From assembly GCA_017460515.1 (NCBI GenBank), contig JAFUAY010000012.1, positions 186,001-250,000 of the forward strand: 64,000 nt of DNA, in the 5' to 3' direction. Every line of letters starts with the position of its first letter. The stretch's first letter is position 1. The notes under the pieces are model-generated. The model searched no databases. It saw nothing but the letters and a program-made list of their open reading frames with translations, and was not told the DNA's origin. The position numbers and the translations under genes were made by a program. Positions 1 through 8,860 of this stretch are shown one piece after another. Origin of the DNA: Prevotella sp. GTDB lineage: Bacteria; Bacteroidota; Bacteroidia; Bacteroidales; Bacteroidaceae.

Positions 1-1
1 A

Positions 2-367
2 GGCACATTGAAGATTGACCAAGCACAGTATCGCGAATTGGAAGCCTTCTCAAAGTTCTCCAGTGATATGGATGCTGTGACAGCGATGACACTTGACCGC
101 GGACGTAAGAATAACCAGCTGCTTATTCAGCCACAGTATAGTCCTATGCCCGTTGGCGAACAGATTGCCATCCTTTATTGCGGTGTACATGGTCTGATGC
201 GAGAGGTTCCCATTGACAAGGTCCGTCAGTGTCAGGATCAGTTCCTCGACAAACTTCGCACCCAGGCACCTGAAGTAATTGAGACCCTAACAAGCGGTAA
301 AATTGATGATGAAACAACCCAGAAGATTGAGGCTGTGATGGCCGACATCGCTGGAACGTATAAGTAA
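2..367 (+). CDS. atpA: ATP synthase F1 subunit alpha, C-terminal part (cut by window edge)
   Basis: Only the last about 121 codons are present; the reading frame is open from base 2 and the true start lies outside the window. The segment matches the C-terminal helical domain of the F1 alpha subunit, with the recognisable stretches KIDQAQYRELEAFSKFSSD and RGRKNNQLL. Alpha forms the catalytic hexamer with beta and carries non-catalytic nucleotide sites. It is followed after 11 bases by atpG in the same direction, as in an atp operon. The apparent start at base 8 is an internal TTG and not a real start. Confidence 0.95.
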   Translation, partial: GTLKIDQAQYRELEAFSKFSSDMDAVTAMTLDRGRKNNQLLIQPQYSPMPVGEQIAILYCGVHGLMREVPIDKVRQCQDQFLDKLRTQAPEVIETLTSGKIDDETTQKIEAVMADIAGTYK

Positions 368-378
368 TCCTACCTCCC

Positions 379-1347
379 ATGCCAAGTCTAAAAGAAATTA
401 AAGGCCGTATTGCTTCTGTCAACTCGACACGCAAGATCACAAGTGCCATGAAGATGGTGGCCAGTTCAAAGTTGCATCATGCACAAGTGGCCATTCAGAA
501 CATGCTACCTTATGAGACGATGCTGGAACATATTCTCAAATCGTTCTTGGCAGCCGAGGCTCAAGCACAGACCATCTATGACCAGCCACGTCCCGTAAAG
601 CGTGTCGCATTAGTCATTTTCTCTTCCAATTCTTCACTCTGCGGTGGCTTCAATTCCAATGTCATCAAGATGATGCAGCAGAAAGTAAATACTTGGTCTG
701 AGAAGATTGGCATCCAGAATATTGACATCTACCCTATCGGGCGCAAAGTGGGCGAGAAGGCACAGAAGCTGGGTTATCATGTGATGGGCGACTGGAGCGC
801 TACTGTCGACAAGCCCAATGTCAGCGACTGCATACAATTGGCAATGCAGCTTGGCAAGAAGTTCGCCGATGGTGAAGTAGACAGAGTGGAACTCATCTAT
901 CATCACTTCAAGAGTGCAGGTTCGCAGGTACTGACCAACACCACCTTCCTTCCCATTGACATAGAAAGTGAGTTGGAGCGTGATCATGAGCGTGACCTTA
1001 CCTCAAACGTAGCCACTCAGAAGGCAGTAGACTATCTAAAGCAGAAAGGTCAACAGCGCAAGTCTGAAGCAGAAGAGGTAAAGCCTTTAAACGACAACTT
1101 CATTGTAGAACCCGACATGAATACGGTACTCTCACAACTGTTGCCAAAGATGGCCCACCTGATGCTTTACACTGCCCTACTCGACTCCGTTGCTTCTGAA
1201 CATGCTGCCAGGATGGTAGCCATGCAGACAGCTACTGACAATGCCGATGAGTTGCTCCGCCAGCTAAACTTGCAGTACAACAAGAGCCGACAGCAAGCTA
1301 TTACCAGTGAGCTGCTTGATATTGTGGGAGGTTCAGTGAACAACTAG
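379..1347 (+). CDS. atpG: ATP synthase F1 subunit gamma
   Basis: This is the central-stalk rotor subunit of the F1Fo ATP synthase, which couples proton or sodium flow through Fo to catalysis in F1. The 322-residue protein begins MPSLKEIKGRIASVNSTRKI, the conserved N-terminal rotor helix. It ends with the paired C-terminal helix (ARMVAMQTATDNADELL, then the TSELLDIVGG type ending). It is slightly longer than the usual 285-295 residues, with a lysine- and glutamate-rich insert near residues 215-240 that is common in Bacteroidales. It is the last gene of the atp operon here, because a strong terminator follows. Confidence 0.97.
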   Translation: MPSLKEIKGRIASVNSTRKITSAMKMVASSKLHHAQVAIQNMLPYETMLEHILKSFLAAEAQAQTIYDQPRPVKRVALVIFSSNSSLCGGFNSNVIKMMQQKVNTWSEKIGIQNIDIYPIGRKVGEKAQKLGYHVMGDWSATVDKPNVSDCIQLAMQLGKKFADGEVDRVELIYHHFKSAGSQVLTNTTFLPIDIESELERDHERDLTSNVATQKAVDYLKQKGQQRKSEAEEVKPLNDNFIVEPDMNTVLSQLLPKMAHLMLYTALLDSVASEHAARMVAMQTATDNADELLRQLNLQYNKSRQQAITSELLDIVGGSVNN

Positions 1348-1378
1348 TCATACCATTGACTATCTGTTGAAATCCAAT

Positions 1379-1417
1379 CCGAGAGACTTCACATCAGCGA
1401 AGTCCCTCGGTTTTTTT
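1379..1417 (+). terminator. Rho-independent terminator after atpG
   Basis: An 11-12 bp near-perfect stem (CCGAG.GACTTC paired with GAAGTC.CTCGG, with one internal mismatch) is followed by seven T residues on the plus strand. It lies 32 bases after the atpG stop and closes the atp operon. Confidence 0.85.
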
Positions 1418-1472
1418 CATCACTACTGGCAGTGTTTAAGATTACTATGGGCAAAGCCTAAATGTACTTTCA

Positions 1473-3431
1473 TCAATCCAAGTCAATGCCCAATCCCACC
1501 ATCATATTTAACCCGTCAGTAGTGGGAGCATTGAAGTAATAATAGTCAGGTTTATAATTGAAAAGATTGTCAATGGTCAGTGATAGCTTGGCCTTGTTCC
1601 ATAACCGTTGTACAGCCATCAGTTTCCAAAGGCTATAAGCTGGATAATGTATCGATACAGTACCCAGGCTCACGTCATAATAATCACGATATTCCTTATT
1701 CTCGACAGCCGAAAGCATTCTTCCGCTTAGGGTTACACTCAGCGAGTAATCATTCGAGAATGATTTATCAAGCCCCACTTCCCAGTTCAAGGAGTGTGGA
1801 CGTGCTGGAATATATTGGTTATTGACCGAACTGACATCACCACTTTTCGGCAGCTGTTCCTTTACATAAGCATAGCCCAACTTGGCAGTAATGATATCCC
1901 AACGTCCACAAACCGAAACATCTACACCATAGACAGCGTAAGAATCCATATTTCCGTATGGCAGATAGAGCTGTTTGTTCTCTTTGCTACGGTAATATGG
2001 GATGCCGGTAGATATCTTATCCTTCACACTATTATAATAACCCATTACCATCAGGTTGTAACGCCCTTTGGTATACTCTACTGACGCATTGAAATTATGG
2101 CTCAATTCCGGTTTCAACTGTTCATTGCCTTCCACTATCCAAATACCAGCCATATCAAATTCGTAGTATTTCTCTTTCAACGTAGGAGCACGGAAACCCA
2201 TGCCGTAACCCAGACGGACACTCAGATTACATTTTGGCTGATAGCGCAAGGAGAGTTTAGGTATGATCCTTGATAGATGACCGTCAGAAAAATAGTCATA
2301 ACGCAGAGCCGTCACCATCTCCCATTTCGAATTGATGTTCCAATCAAACTGTGTAAAGACATCAACCGACTGTTGTGTCCTTTCAGTTCCCATAAGCTTC
2401 GTATTCAAAAGATAGTCTCGCATCACGTCACCCCCCAATGTGAGGATGTCTCCATTGCTGAAAGAATGGTTGTAAAGTGCTCTTACACTGTTCTGTACAT
2501 TACTATACGATCGGATATCAAGTGACTGCGCTTTTAAGAACGTTGATTTGTCATATTGGTCGAAAGCATACGAAAGCTCCACATGATCGTTTCGAGACAT
2601 TTCCCATTCTGCCTTCAATCCTGCCGAAAAGTCACGGTAGCGCTCAGGTTCAGATGGGACACGGGGCACCTGTCGGAAGTAATAGCCAAGTTTTCCTTTG
2701 AGTTTCAACTGCTCAGTAGGTCTCACCACAAACTGGTCTTTCACACTAATCACTTTATTACCAAAGACCTCATGATAGACCCTGGTAATGGGATTGTCAG
2801 CATTACTCACATGATAATTATCTATCTGGCTATAGGTTGCTGTCAGGCTGTTTGACCAATGTTTCTTGTTTACACTGAACACGCCGTTATATCGATGACT
2901 ATGATGACTACCCCAACGCGAATCAACATGCAGACTCCATGGTTTGCTGCTTTCGTGGGTAATAATATTAATGACACCTCCACCAGCATTGCTGCCATAC
3001 AAAGCCGATGCTGCGCCTTTTACTATTTCAATACGCTCTACACCCGCCATGGTCAGACGGTTGAAGTCTACATCATCCATCGTCTCACCTGCCAACCTTT
3101 CGCCATCAACCAGAAATAGAATACTTTGCCCGCCAAAGCCTGAGATATTCAAGTGCGTCTGCTGATTCATAGCATAGGAGAACTCAGCACCAGGCAATTC
3201 CTGTTGCAGCAAGTCCTGAATATTGGTGGCATCAATGCGCTGTATGTCCTTGCTCGTGATGATGCGCGTGGGCACTGGTGTTGCTGCAAGTGCCTTGGGC
3301 GTGCGTGTTCCTGTCACCACGACGGGGCCAAGTTCGACGGTATCTTTCTCCATATCGTGAACCTTGTCGGGCCGTGCCAACAGCGTGACACTACTGAAAA
3401 GGACTGTCAGTATAAGGATGTATCTTCTCAC
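1473..3431 (-). CDS. TonB-dependent outer-membrane receptor, HmuR-like
   Basis: This predicted outer-membrane receptor takes up a TonB/ExbBD-energised ligand, by context haem. It has 652 residues: a signal peptide at about 1-20, a plug domain at about 35-155 (VVVTGTRTPKALAATPVP, then IEIVKGAASALYGSNAGGGV, the classical plug motif) and a 22-strand barrel in the remainder. It starts with GTG seven bases after the stop of the HmuY-like gene, so the two are co-transcribed and probably translationally coupled. In Porphyromonas gingivalis HmuY and HmuR act together in haem uptake; assigning haem as the ligand here is inference from that neighbour. No ABC importer genes (hmuSTUV) follow. Confidence 0.85.
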   Translation of the reverse strand: MRRYILILTVLFSSVTLLARPDKVHDMEKDTVELGPVVVTGTRTPKALAATPVPTRIITSKDIQRIDATNIQDLLQQELPGAEFSYAMNQQTHLNISGFGGQSILFLVDGERLAGETMDDVDFNRLTMAGVERIEIVKGAASALYGSNAGGGVINIITHESSKPWSLHVDSRWGSHHSHRYNGVFSVNKKHWSNSLTATYSQIDNYHVSNADNPITRVYHEVFGNKVISVKDQFVVRPTEQLKLKGKLGYYFRQVPRVPSEPERYRDFSAGLKAEWEMSRNDHVELSYAFDQYDKSTFLKAQSLDIRSYSNVQNSVRALYNHSFSNGDILTLGGDVMRDYLLNTKLMGTERTQQSVDVFTQFDWNINSKWEMVTALRYDYFSDGHLSRIIPKLSLRYQPKCNLSVRLGYGMGFRAPTLKEKYYEFDMAGIWIVEGNEQLKPELSHNFNASVEYTKGRYNLMVMGYYNSVKDKISTGIPYYRSKENKQLYLPYGNMDSYAVYGVDVSVCGRWDIITAKLGYAYVKEQLPKSGDVSSVNNQYIPARPHSLNWEVGLDKSFSNDYSLSVTLSGRMLSAVENKEYRDYYDVSLGTVSIHYPAYSLWKLMAVQRLWNKAKLSLTIDNLFNYKPDYYYFNAPTTDGLNMMVGLGIDLD

Positions 3432-3437
3432 GGGCTT

Positions 3438-4202
3438 CTACAGGGGATATTTATACTCTATGGTCAGATGACACTTCACATTCGACGGACTGATGTAGTT
3501 CTTCAGTCGAAGTGCAGCGTAGGTACCATCGCTAAAACGAACGATGAACACATTGCCGTTATGCGTAAAAGCTGGCGGCATAGGAGGTATATCAAGACGG
3601 AGCCACTTACCCAGTTCGCTGTTGATCTTGATTTTCTGATTGCCTACCAATCCCTGTAGCATCCGGTCTTGAACGGTCCATACATCGAGATTATTCCACG
3701 TATCGCCAACAAAGGGTTGGGTAATGAAAAGGCTATGGTCACTTACCTGACTGATATCCTCGAATGATGTCTGCCACACGGCTGCATTATTGGTTCTGAC
3801 ATTGTTGCGATGGAAGGCAAGATCCCATTGCGAGGGTTCGGGCTGACGAACGGTAGGATAGCTGTTGCGAAGTTCGTGCTTCGAGATTCCTTCGCCAAAA
3901 ACGTCGTACCAGTAAGTATAGATGCCCGTGCTGTCGGCATCGAAGGCGTCGGACTTCTCTATCGGAATATCAAACGTCTGAATCACTACTTCAGCTTTCT
4001 GACCATCGGTTGCTGACTGCTGAATAGCGTGTAGGTCAATATAATGCCACTGAGTCCAGCTACTGGCATCAATATAGAGATCGCCCTCAGCAGGTGTAGG
4101 CAGTTCGTCGTAGACACTATCAAAAACACCATTGCAGGAAGCAAGTGCCATGAGCAACCCGCTTCCTACAATGACTGTTCTTATATAAAAGCTACGAAAC
4201 AC
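3438..4202 (-). CDS. HmuY-family haem-binding lipoprotein
   Basis: A surface lipoprotein that by family captures haem and passes it to the partner TonB receptor. The 254-residue protein has a lipoprotein signal peptide ending LLMALASC, giving lipidated Cys23. The following segment DLYIDASSWTQWHYIDL is the typical opening of the HmuY beta-fold. The start is GTG, directly abutting the TAA stop of the upstream gene (TAAGTG). This arrangement implies coupled translation within a three-gene operon. The haem ligands of P. gingivalis HmuY (two histidines) cannot be assigned with confidence from sequence alone. Confidence 0.8.
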   Translation of the reverse strand: MFRSFYIRTVIVGSGLLMALASCNGVFDSVYDELPTPAEGDLYIDASSWTQWHYIDLHAIQQSATDGQKAEVVIQTFDIPIEKSDAFDADSTGIYTYWYDVFGEGISKHELRNSYPTVRQPEPSQWDLAFHRNNVRTNNAAVWQTSFEDISQVSDHSLFITQPFVGDTWNNLDVWTVQDRMLQGLVGNQKIKINSELGKWLRLDIPPMPPAFTHNGNVFIVRFSDGTYAALRLKNYISPSNVKCHLTIEYKYPL

Positions 4203-5213
4203 TTATCTAATATACTTCTTACCACCTATGATAACGATGCCTTTGGCCTGAGGCGAAACACGCTGACCAGACAAGTTATAGACAGGCTGATTGCCTTCAT
4301 TGCCTACAGTCTTGATACTTTCTACGCCAGCTCCATCAGTTTCTCCAGGGAAAGTGGTCGTAATCAGGAAAGGCATAGCGCCTGGCTTGAAGTTGTTGAC
4401 AATCTTGATTTTCTTGCCGTCGAAGGTCACCAGTATATTATTGGCACCGGTATTTGACAACGGATAGTCGCCATCTATGCTTGCTGTATGGAAGTGGAGC
4501 TTCAGACCATCAGCAGAATAGTCGCGATAATAGCCGCCCTTGTTCTGGTCGAAAGCCAAGCCCTTCACCGTATAGCCACCCGAGGTGAGTGCTCCGATAG
4601 TGGCATCGGGAAGGTCGAAGGTAGGCACCTCGACATCCAGTTTTGTATCATTGCCGTCAGGATAGGTACGCACGTTGTAAGCAACACTCTCAACAGTGTA
4701 TTTCTTGTCAATCATCACGTCGAGCTTATCGGTATAAGTCTTGATATAGTAAGCCTCGATGGTATAAGTAATAGGCATAGGCATACGTCCATAAGTGAAA
4801 GTGATGGTTAGTGTGAAGGTGTTGAAGGCATCATGCTTGTAGGCACCTACGAGCGAAGATCCCGTAATCTGCTTCTCCTCGCTATTCACCGTGATGGTCT
4901 CACTGAAGGTCTGCTCAGTAAAGTTGGCAGTCATTGTAGTCATATCCATAGCATAGGATACTCCGTGGATGACAAATGACGGAATCGTCTCGGAATTCTG
5001 CCCCATCTGATAAGTCATAGACGGTATGGTAATATCAGCAGCATTCTGTCCTGCAGCCTGATATAAAACGGTATCGCTCTCAACAGGTACAGTAACCGAT
5101 GCTACTGAAAACGATGCTTTTCCTGAAAACTTCATGGCTCCGTGCTGTCCTTGAGCCATTGATGTTGAAACTGCTGCCAAGAAGGCAACCAAAAGAGTAA
5201 AAATCTTCTTCAT
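4203..5213 (-). CDS. Secreted calycin-like domain protein, first gene of the haem-uptake operon
   Basis: The 336-residue secreted protein has a signal peptide ending STSMAQ and two successive beta-barrel-like halves (about 25-175 and 175-295), each with the alternating pattern of Bacteroidales calycin-like proteins. Its C-terminus (QPVYNLSGQRVSPQAKGIVI, then GGKKYIR) is the short tail common on Prevotella secreted proteins and possibly a sorting or anchoring signal. Calycin folds bind small hydrophobic ligands, and the position ahead of HmuY-like and receptor genes suggests a role in haem or porphyrin handling. The ligand is inference. A promoter lies about 48 bases upstream. Confidence 0.7.
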   Translation of the reverse strand: MKKIFTLLVAFLAAVSTSMAQGQHGAMKFSGKASFSVASVTVPVESDTVLYQAAGQNAADITIPSMTYQMGQNSETIPSFVIHGVSYAMDMTTMTANFTEQTFSETITVNSEEKQITGSSLVGAYKHDAFNTFTLTITFTYGRMPMPITYTIEAYYIKTYTDKLDVMIDKKYTVESVAYNVRTYPDGNDTKLDVEVPTFDLPDATIGALTSGGYTVKGLAFDQNKGGYYRDYSADGLKLHFHTASIDGDYPLSNTGANNILVTFDGKKIKIVNNFKPGAMPFLITTTFPGETDGAGVESIKTVGNEGNQPVYNLSGQRVSPQAKGIVIIGGKKYIR

Positions 5214-5260
5214 TCGTTCTGTTTAATTTAATTAGTGTGTATATCTTTATTTTCGATGTG

Positions 5261-5292
5261 CAAAGGTACAGCTATTTCTTCAGCTTCGCAAT
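5261..5292 (-). promoter_or_regulatory. Bacteroidetes-type promoter of the haem-uptake operon
   Basis: On the minus strand ATTG, a 20-base spacer and TACCTTTG match the Bacteroides -33/-7 consensus (TTTG-N19/20-TAnnTTTG). The -7 box lies 47 bases before the ATG at 5213. No obvious Fur box was recognised. Confidence 0.7.
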
Positions 5293-5345
5293 CCTCATTT
5301 ATAGGGATTTTAAACGAAAAAGCAGATATTCTTTATAAAGGTAAT

Positions 5346-5386
5346 AAAAAAAGCAGACGTACCTTATAAAAATTAGGTACGCCTGC
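5346..5386 (-). terminator. Terminator of the pectate lyase operon
   Basis: On the minus strand a 12-bp stem (GCAGGCGTACCT paired with AGGTACGTCTGC, one mismatch) has a 10-base AT-rich loop and is followed by seven T residues. It begins about 39 bases after the lyase stop and separates it from the haem operon promoter. Confidence 0.85.
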
Positions 5387-5424
5387 GTAAAAATTACCCT
5401 TCAAACAAATCTTTAAATACTAAC

Positions 5425-8244
5425 TTATTCTTTTGGTTCGAGCTTAATCACCATGACCAAGCCCTCAGCACTACCCTTGGTAAGCACATATTCGGTATTT
5501 GCCGTGATAGCAATGGGAGCCAGTTCGTAATAATTGCCTTCGGCATTCTCAGTACCGCTGACAGTAGTGAGTTCTCCATTGATCTTCACATCTCGACCAG
5601 ACTTGGCAGTAGCCAACACAATGGTCATCTCATAGTCCTTTGCAGGAGTGAAGGTGATAGAACCCTTGGAATCAAACTTCACGCCTTTCTTCAAATAAGT
5701 TCCATTGTAGGTAATCTTACCGTCACCGTATGATGAATTGGCGCCTACGGTAAACATATTGTGAGAGGGAGAACTATCGAAGGTGCACATAATGATGCCT
5801 TCAGGAACAGGAGTCTCTCCTCCACCCTGCTCTTCACCGCCTTCGCCACCTTCACTGCCCTGCTCACCACTTTCGGCGTTCTCATCTCCAAAGATGCCCT
5901 TGAGCTGCGACTTGTAGTTGTCGAGCAAGCCGCCCAGAACTGAATCGTATGCTGAATCGGTATTATCAGAACCCACATTGTCAGAGAAGGTATAAGTAAA
6001 GTCACCTTTGTTCAGACGACCTGCGCCGAAATAGCCCTTCACAATAGCGGGTACGTCTTCAGCTGCATCGGGAGCATATGAGTACATCAGCGAAGCATTG
6101 GTGTCAAAGTTGTTATATGTTGTACCGCCTACAAGTGTCTTTTCCGTCTCAGGCACCTGCTCATCACGAGTAGCCGTTTCGTACGCATCATATCCCTTTG
6201 CAGAAGGATTCTTCTGCGTATAGTAGCTGAAGTGAGGCGCCGTACGGTCGAAATAGTTGCCGTAGGCCTTAATCATACCGCCATTCTCACCTGAGAACGT
6301 TCCGTCACCCAGTCCGTCAGTACCCTGAAGAGAAGCCAGTATAGGTTTCTTGGTCTTAAGGAAATAGTTGTTTTCAACAAATACGCTAGAACCTGTCGTT
6401 GCTCCCACTCCGTACTTTGCCACATTGTCATAGAAGTTGTTCCATACATGAACAGTCATTGTTCGAATACGTGGATGACGCGAATCACTATGGTCAAACC
6501 AGTTATGATGATAGCTGATATAGTTCGGACCGCTCTCACTCTTCATACCGAACATATTAGTCTTGCCGGTATCCCAATAGTGACAGTAACTTACTGTGAC
6601 ATACTTTGAATCAGACTTCACGTCGATAGAGCCATCACCCTTTGCGTGATCACCACCTCCGTTAGGACCATAGAATACGTCCATGTGATGAATCCAGATA
6701 TTGGAGTTGTCGGTATCGAGTGATAGTCCGTCATCCAGACAGCGCATAATACCGAAATTGCGGAACTCCACGCTCTTTGAGTTGCGGATCAGGAAGCCAA
6801 AGCCCTTGATAGTTGCATCGTCACCAATACCCTCAAAGGTCATATTGAGTTCCGAGTCGGCTTTTTTACCTTTCACCTGAATACCTTCTTCCTTGCTGCC
6901 CACGGCATCAAGATCATCTTTCGTTACCAGTCCGATGAAGCGGAACACGATAGGCGTGGTGTCTGTCCCCTTCTCATAGCCGGCAATGATTGCCTGCAAG
7001 CCAACACATTCTGTAGTTCCGCCCTTTGTATCCGTAACAACATTGGTCTTGATGGTCTTGGCTGTCTTAGCTGTTACATAGAAGACCTTTGCTCCTTGCT
7101 TAAGCGTACCGTCGTTATTATAGGCACCCACACCACTATTGTAGTTGAAGTGAGCATAGCCTGAACGGTCGTATGCCTTGACACTGATATTCTGGGCAAT
7201 GCTGGCTTTCTCTGCAGCCTCCTGATTATCTACCATTGGAACAACTTTCACGGCATAGTCAGCAGCAGGCAACAGACCTACTACGTCAGCACGTCCATAA
7301 GTACCATAGTTACGAACCAGTTGCTGGTCAATCTTGGTGTAGTCGGCATACTTGCCACCTTTCACATAAACGGCATAGTTATCAGCACCCTCCAGTAGGT
7401 CCCATTTCACGTAGAGTGACTCCAGCCAACCGTTAGCCTCAGTCAACTTCAAGTCACCATTGATAATCTCACCGGGGTTAGCATCTTCCTGTTTCTTGGC
7501 AAAAGCAATATTGCTCACGCTGAAGACATCCTGCTGCTGAGCCTGCGTATTGACGGTTGCCGTATTTCCATCCAATATGATACTGGCTACGTCTGAAGCA
7601 TTGTAATACTTTACAGCACCCGTAGCAAGTGTGAGCATAGCCTGGTTCACCTTGCTATTCTTGCTGACAGAGTGATCACTTTCACTGGGTTGCGGCTCCT
7701 CACCACCACCTTCGCCTTCCACGCTGACGGAGAACACATTGACAGAGCCAACTGTACTCATGAACGTAACAGCACCATCAGCCAAGACAGTACCTACACC
7801 CGTCTGGGTAGTATTCTTATCTGCTGCTTCAAAGCCCGAAGCATCGGTAAGGTTGGTACGAGAGTCAAGAGTAACCTCGGTATTGCCTGTAGAAGCAAAT
7901 GTAATTGTCACCTTCTGTCCTTTCTTGAGGGCTGGGATTGTCAGAGCCACTTTCTTTCCAGCCAACTGAATACGCTTATTCACATCGATGCGAATCTTTT
8001 TCTCAGGCGCCTCGAAAGTGAGTCCCTTGCTGATTGCCAGTTCAGCACCGTTGGCTGTCAGCGCTCCGCTGATTGCATTTACATTCTCAAAACGATTGCT
8101 CGACTCAGTATAGGTCCATTCTGCAGCTGCAGCGCGAAGGGCTGTTGAGTCTGCGTCAGACATTTGTGTAAAATCCCAAGTCTTCTGGGCATTGGTCATG
8201 ATGCTGAGCATCAGTGCGACCATCGTCAACATAATCTTTTTCAT
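5425..8244 (-). CDS. Secreted multidomain pectate lyase (PL1 family)
   Basis: Cleaves polygalacturonate by beta-elimination; it acts outside the cell or at the surface. Of 939 residues, 1-20 are a signal peptide, about 20-175 a beta-rich module, about 250-345 a fibronectin-III/Ig-like module, and about 365-750 the parallel beta-helix. The helix shows the PL1 signatures IWIHHMDVFYGPNGGGDHAKGDG, YHHNWFDHSDSRHPRIR (catalytic arginine near residue 590) and VHVWNNFYDN. A Gly/Glu-rich linker (about 790-815) leads to a C-terminal beta-sandwich, probably carbohydrate-binding. It follows a small secreted-protein gene by six bases in one operon. No susC/susD pair is nearby, so this is not a complete utilisation locus. 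Confidence 0.88.
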   Translation of the reverse strand: MKKIMLTMVALMLSIMTNAQKTWDFTQMSDADSTALRAAAAEWTYTESSNRFENVNAISGALTANGAELAISKGLTFEAPEKKIRIDVNKRIQLAGKKVALTIPALKKGQKVTITFASTGNTEVTLDSRTNLTDASGFEAADKNTTQTGVGTVLADGAVTFMSTVGSVNVFSVSVEGEGGGEEPQPSESDHSVSKNSKVNQAMLTLATGAVKYYNASDVASIILDGNTATVNTQAQQQDVFSVSNIAFAKKQEDANPGEIINGDLKLTEANGWLESLYVKWDLLEGADNYAVYVKGGKYADYTKIDQQLVRNYGTYGRADVVGLLPAADYAVKVVPMVDNQEAAEKASIAQNISVKAYDRSGYAHFNYNSGVGAYNNDGTLKQGAKVFYVTAKTAKTIKTNVVTDTKGGTTECVGLQAIIAGYEKGTDTTPIVFRFIGLVTKDDLDAVGSKEEGIQVKGKKADSELNMTFEGIGDDATIKGFGFLIRNSKSVEFRNFGIMRCLDDGLSLDTDNSNIWIHHMDVFYGPNGGGDHAKGDGSIDVKSDSKYVTVSYCHYWDTGKTNMFGMKSESGPNYISYHHNWFDHSDSRHPRIRTMTVHVWNNFYDNVAKYGVGATTGSSVFVENNYFLKTKKPILASLQGTDGLGDGTFSGENGGMIKAYGNYFDRTAPHFSYYTQKNPSAKGYDAYETATRDEQVPETEKTLVGGTTYNNFDTNASLMYSYAPDAAEDVPAIVKGYFGAGRLNKGDFTYTFSDNVGSDNTDSAYDSVLGGLLDNYKSQLKGIFGDENAESGEQGSEGGEGGEEQGGGETPVPEGIIMCTFDSSPSHNMFTVGANSSYGDGKITYNGTYLKKGVKFDSKGSITFTPAKDYEMTIVLATAKSGRDVKINGELTTVSGTENAEGNYYELAPIAITANTEYVLTKGSAEGLVMVIKLEPKE

Positions 8245-8250
8245 CTTGTC

Positions 8251-8685
8251 TTAACGCTTTACGAATTTCACAATCTGTTTGCCAGCCTTCATCACATAGA
8301 TGCCGGGGCGAAGCTGAGCCACATTAACATTGTGCTGACGGGTACGAATCAGCTGCTTGCCGGCAGCATCCAGAATCTGTACTTCGGTGCCTGGAGCAAG
8401 TCCTTCAAGAGTCAGCATTCCGTCAACGATACTACGCATCTGGTAAGTTGAAAGCGAACGGATGTCGGCAGCACCGATGAAGCTCAAAGTGACTGTCGAC
8501 ATATCGGCAGTCTGTGTTGTCTGGTCACTGAAGTGCAACACTACGTTGTCGCCCTCGAACGTAATCTTGGCTACGACCTTATCAACGGTCTCGCCATTGA
8601 TGATTAACTGCTGCTTCGGCTGTGCCTGCATGGGCATCAACACAAACGTCAGCATCATCATAAGTAAATAAAAAGAATTCTTCAT
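8251..8685 (-). CDS. Small secreted protein with T9SS-like C-terminal sorting region
   Basis: A 144-residue protein with a signal peptide (cleavage near MPMQAQ) and a C-terminal half (about 80-144) that resembles the Por/type IX secretion sorting domain: TLEGLAPGTEVQILDAAGKQ, then LRPGIYVMKAGKQIVKFVKR. The N-terminal half has no recognised fold. It is first in an operon with the pectate lyase, six bases upstream of it, so the two are probably induced together. The lyase itself lacks such a sorting region. Whether this organism has a functional type IX system cannot be told from the window. Confidence 0.6.
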   Translation of the reverse strand: MKNSFYLLMMMLTFVLMPMQAQPKQQLIINGETVDKVVAKITFEGDNVVLHFSDQTTQTADMSTVTLSFIGAADIRSLSTYQMRSIVDGMLTLEGLAPGTEVQILDAAGKQLIRTRQHNVNVAQLRPGIYVMKAGKQIVKFVKR

Positions 8686-8709
8686 ATAATAGTTTTAGTT
8701 TGTTTTGTG

Positions 8710-8717
8710 CAAAAGTA
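8710..8717 (-). promoter_or_regulatory. -7 box of the pectate lyase operon
   Basis: TACTTTTG on the minus strand, 24 bases before the ATG at 8685. No clear -33 TTTG is present; the expected position lies next to a perfect 9-bp palindrome (8729-8755), which suggests activator-dependent transcription. Confidence 0.5.
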
Positions 8718-8728
8718 ATACTTTTCCC

Positions 8729-8755
8729 GTGAATGAGATACAGTTTCATTCACGA
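8729..8755. promoter_or_regulatory. 9-bp inverted repeat at the -33 region, candidate operator
   Basis: CGTGAATGA and TCATTCACG are perfect inverted repeats separated by nine bases. CTTTT and AAAAG flank them, extending the symmetry across a two-base bulge. The element overlaps where the -33 box should be. It lacks a T-tract on either strand, so a regulator-binding site is a better reading than a terminator. Confidence 0.45.
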
Positions 8756-8860
8756 AAAGCACGTAAACGTTTTCAATTCAGGAGGAATCCTTCTGGTCTT
8801 TGCTACCGACTTAAAAGGAAGATAACAGCTTGATAATCAGAAAGCATTACCTGATTGCTG

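Noticed and set aside
8729..8755. Terminator for the DUF5687 gene
   Set aside because: No T-tract follows the stem on the minus strand, and the hairpin coincides with the -33 position of the next operon.
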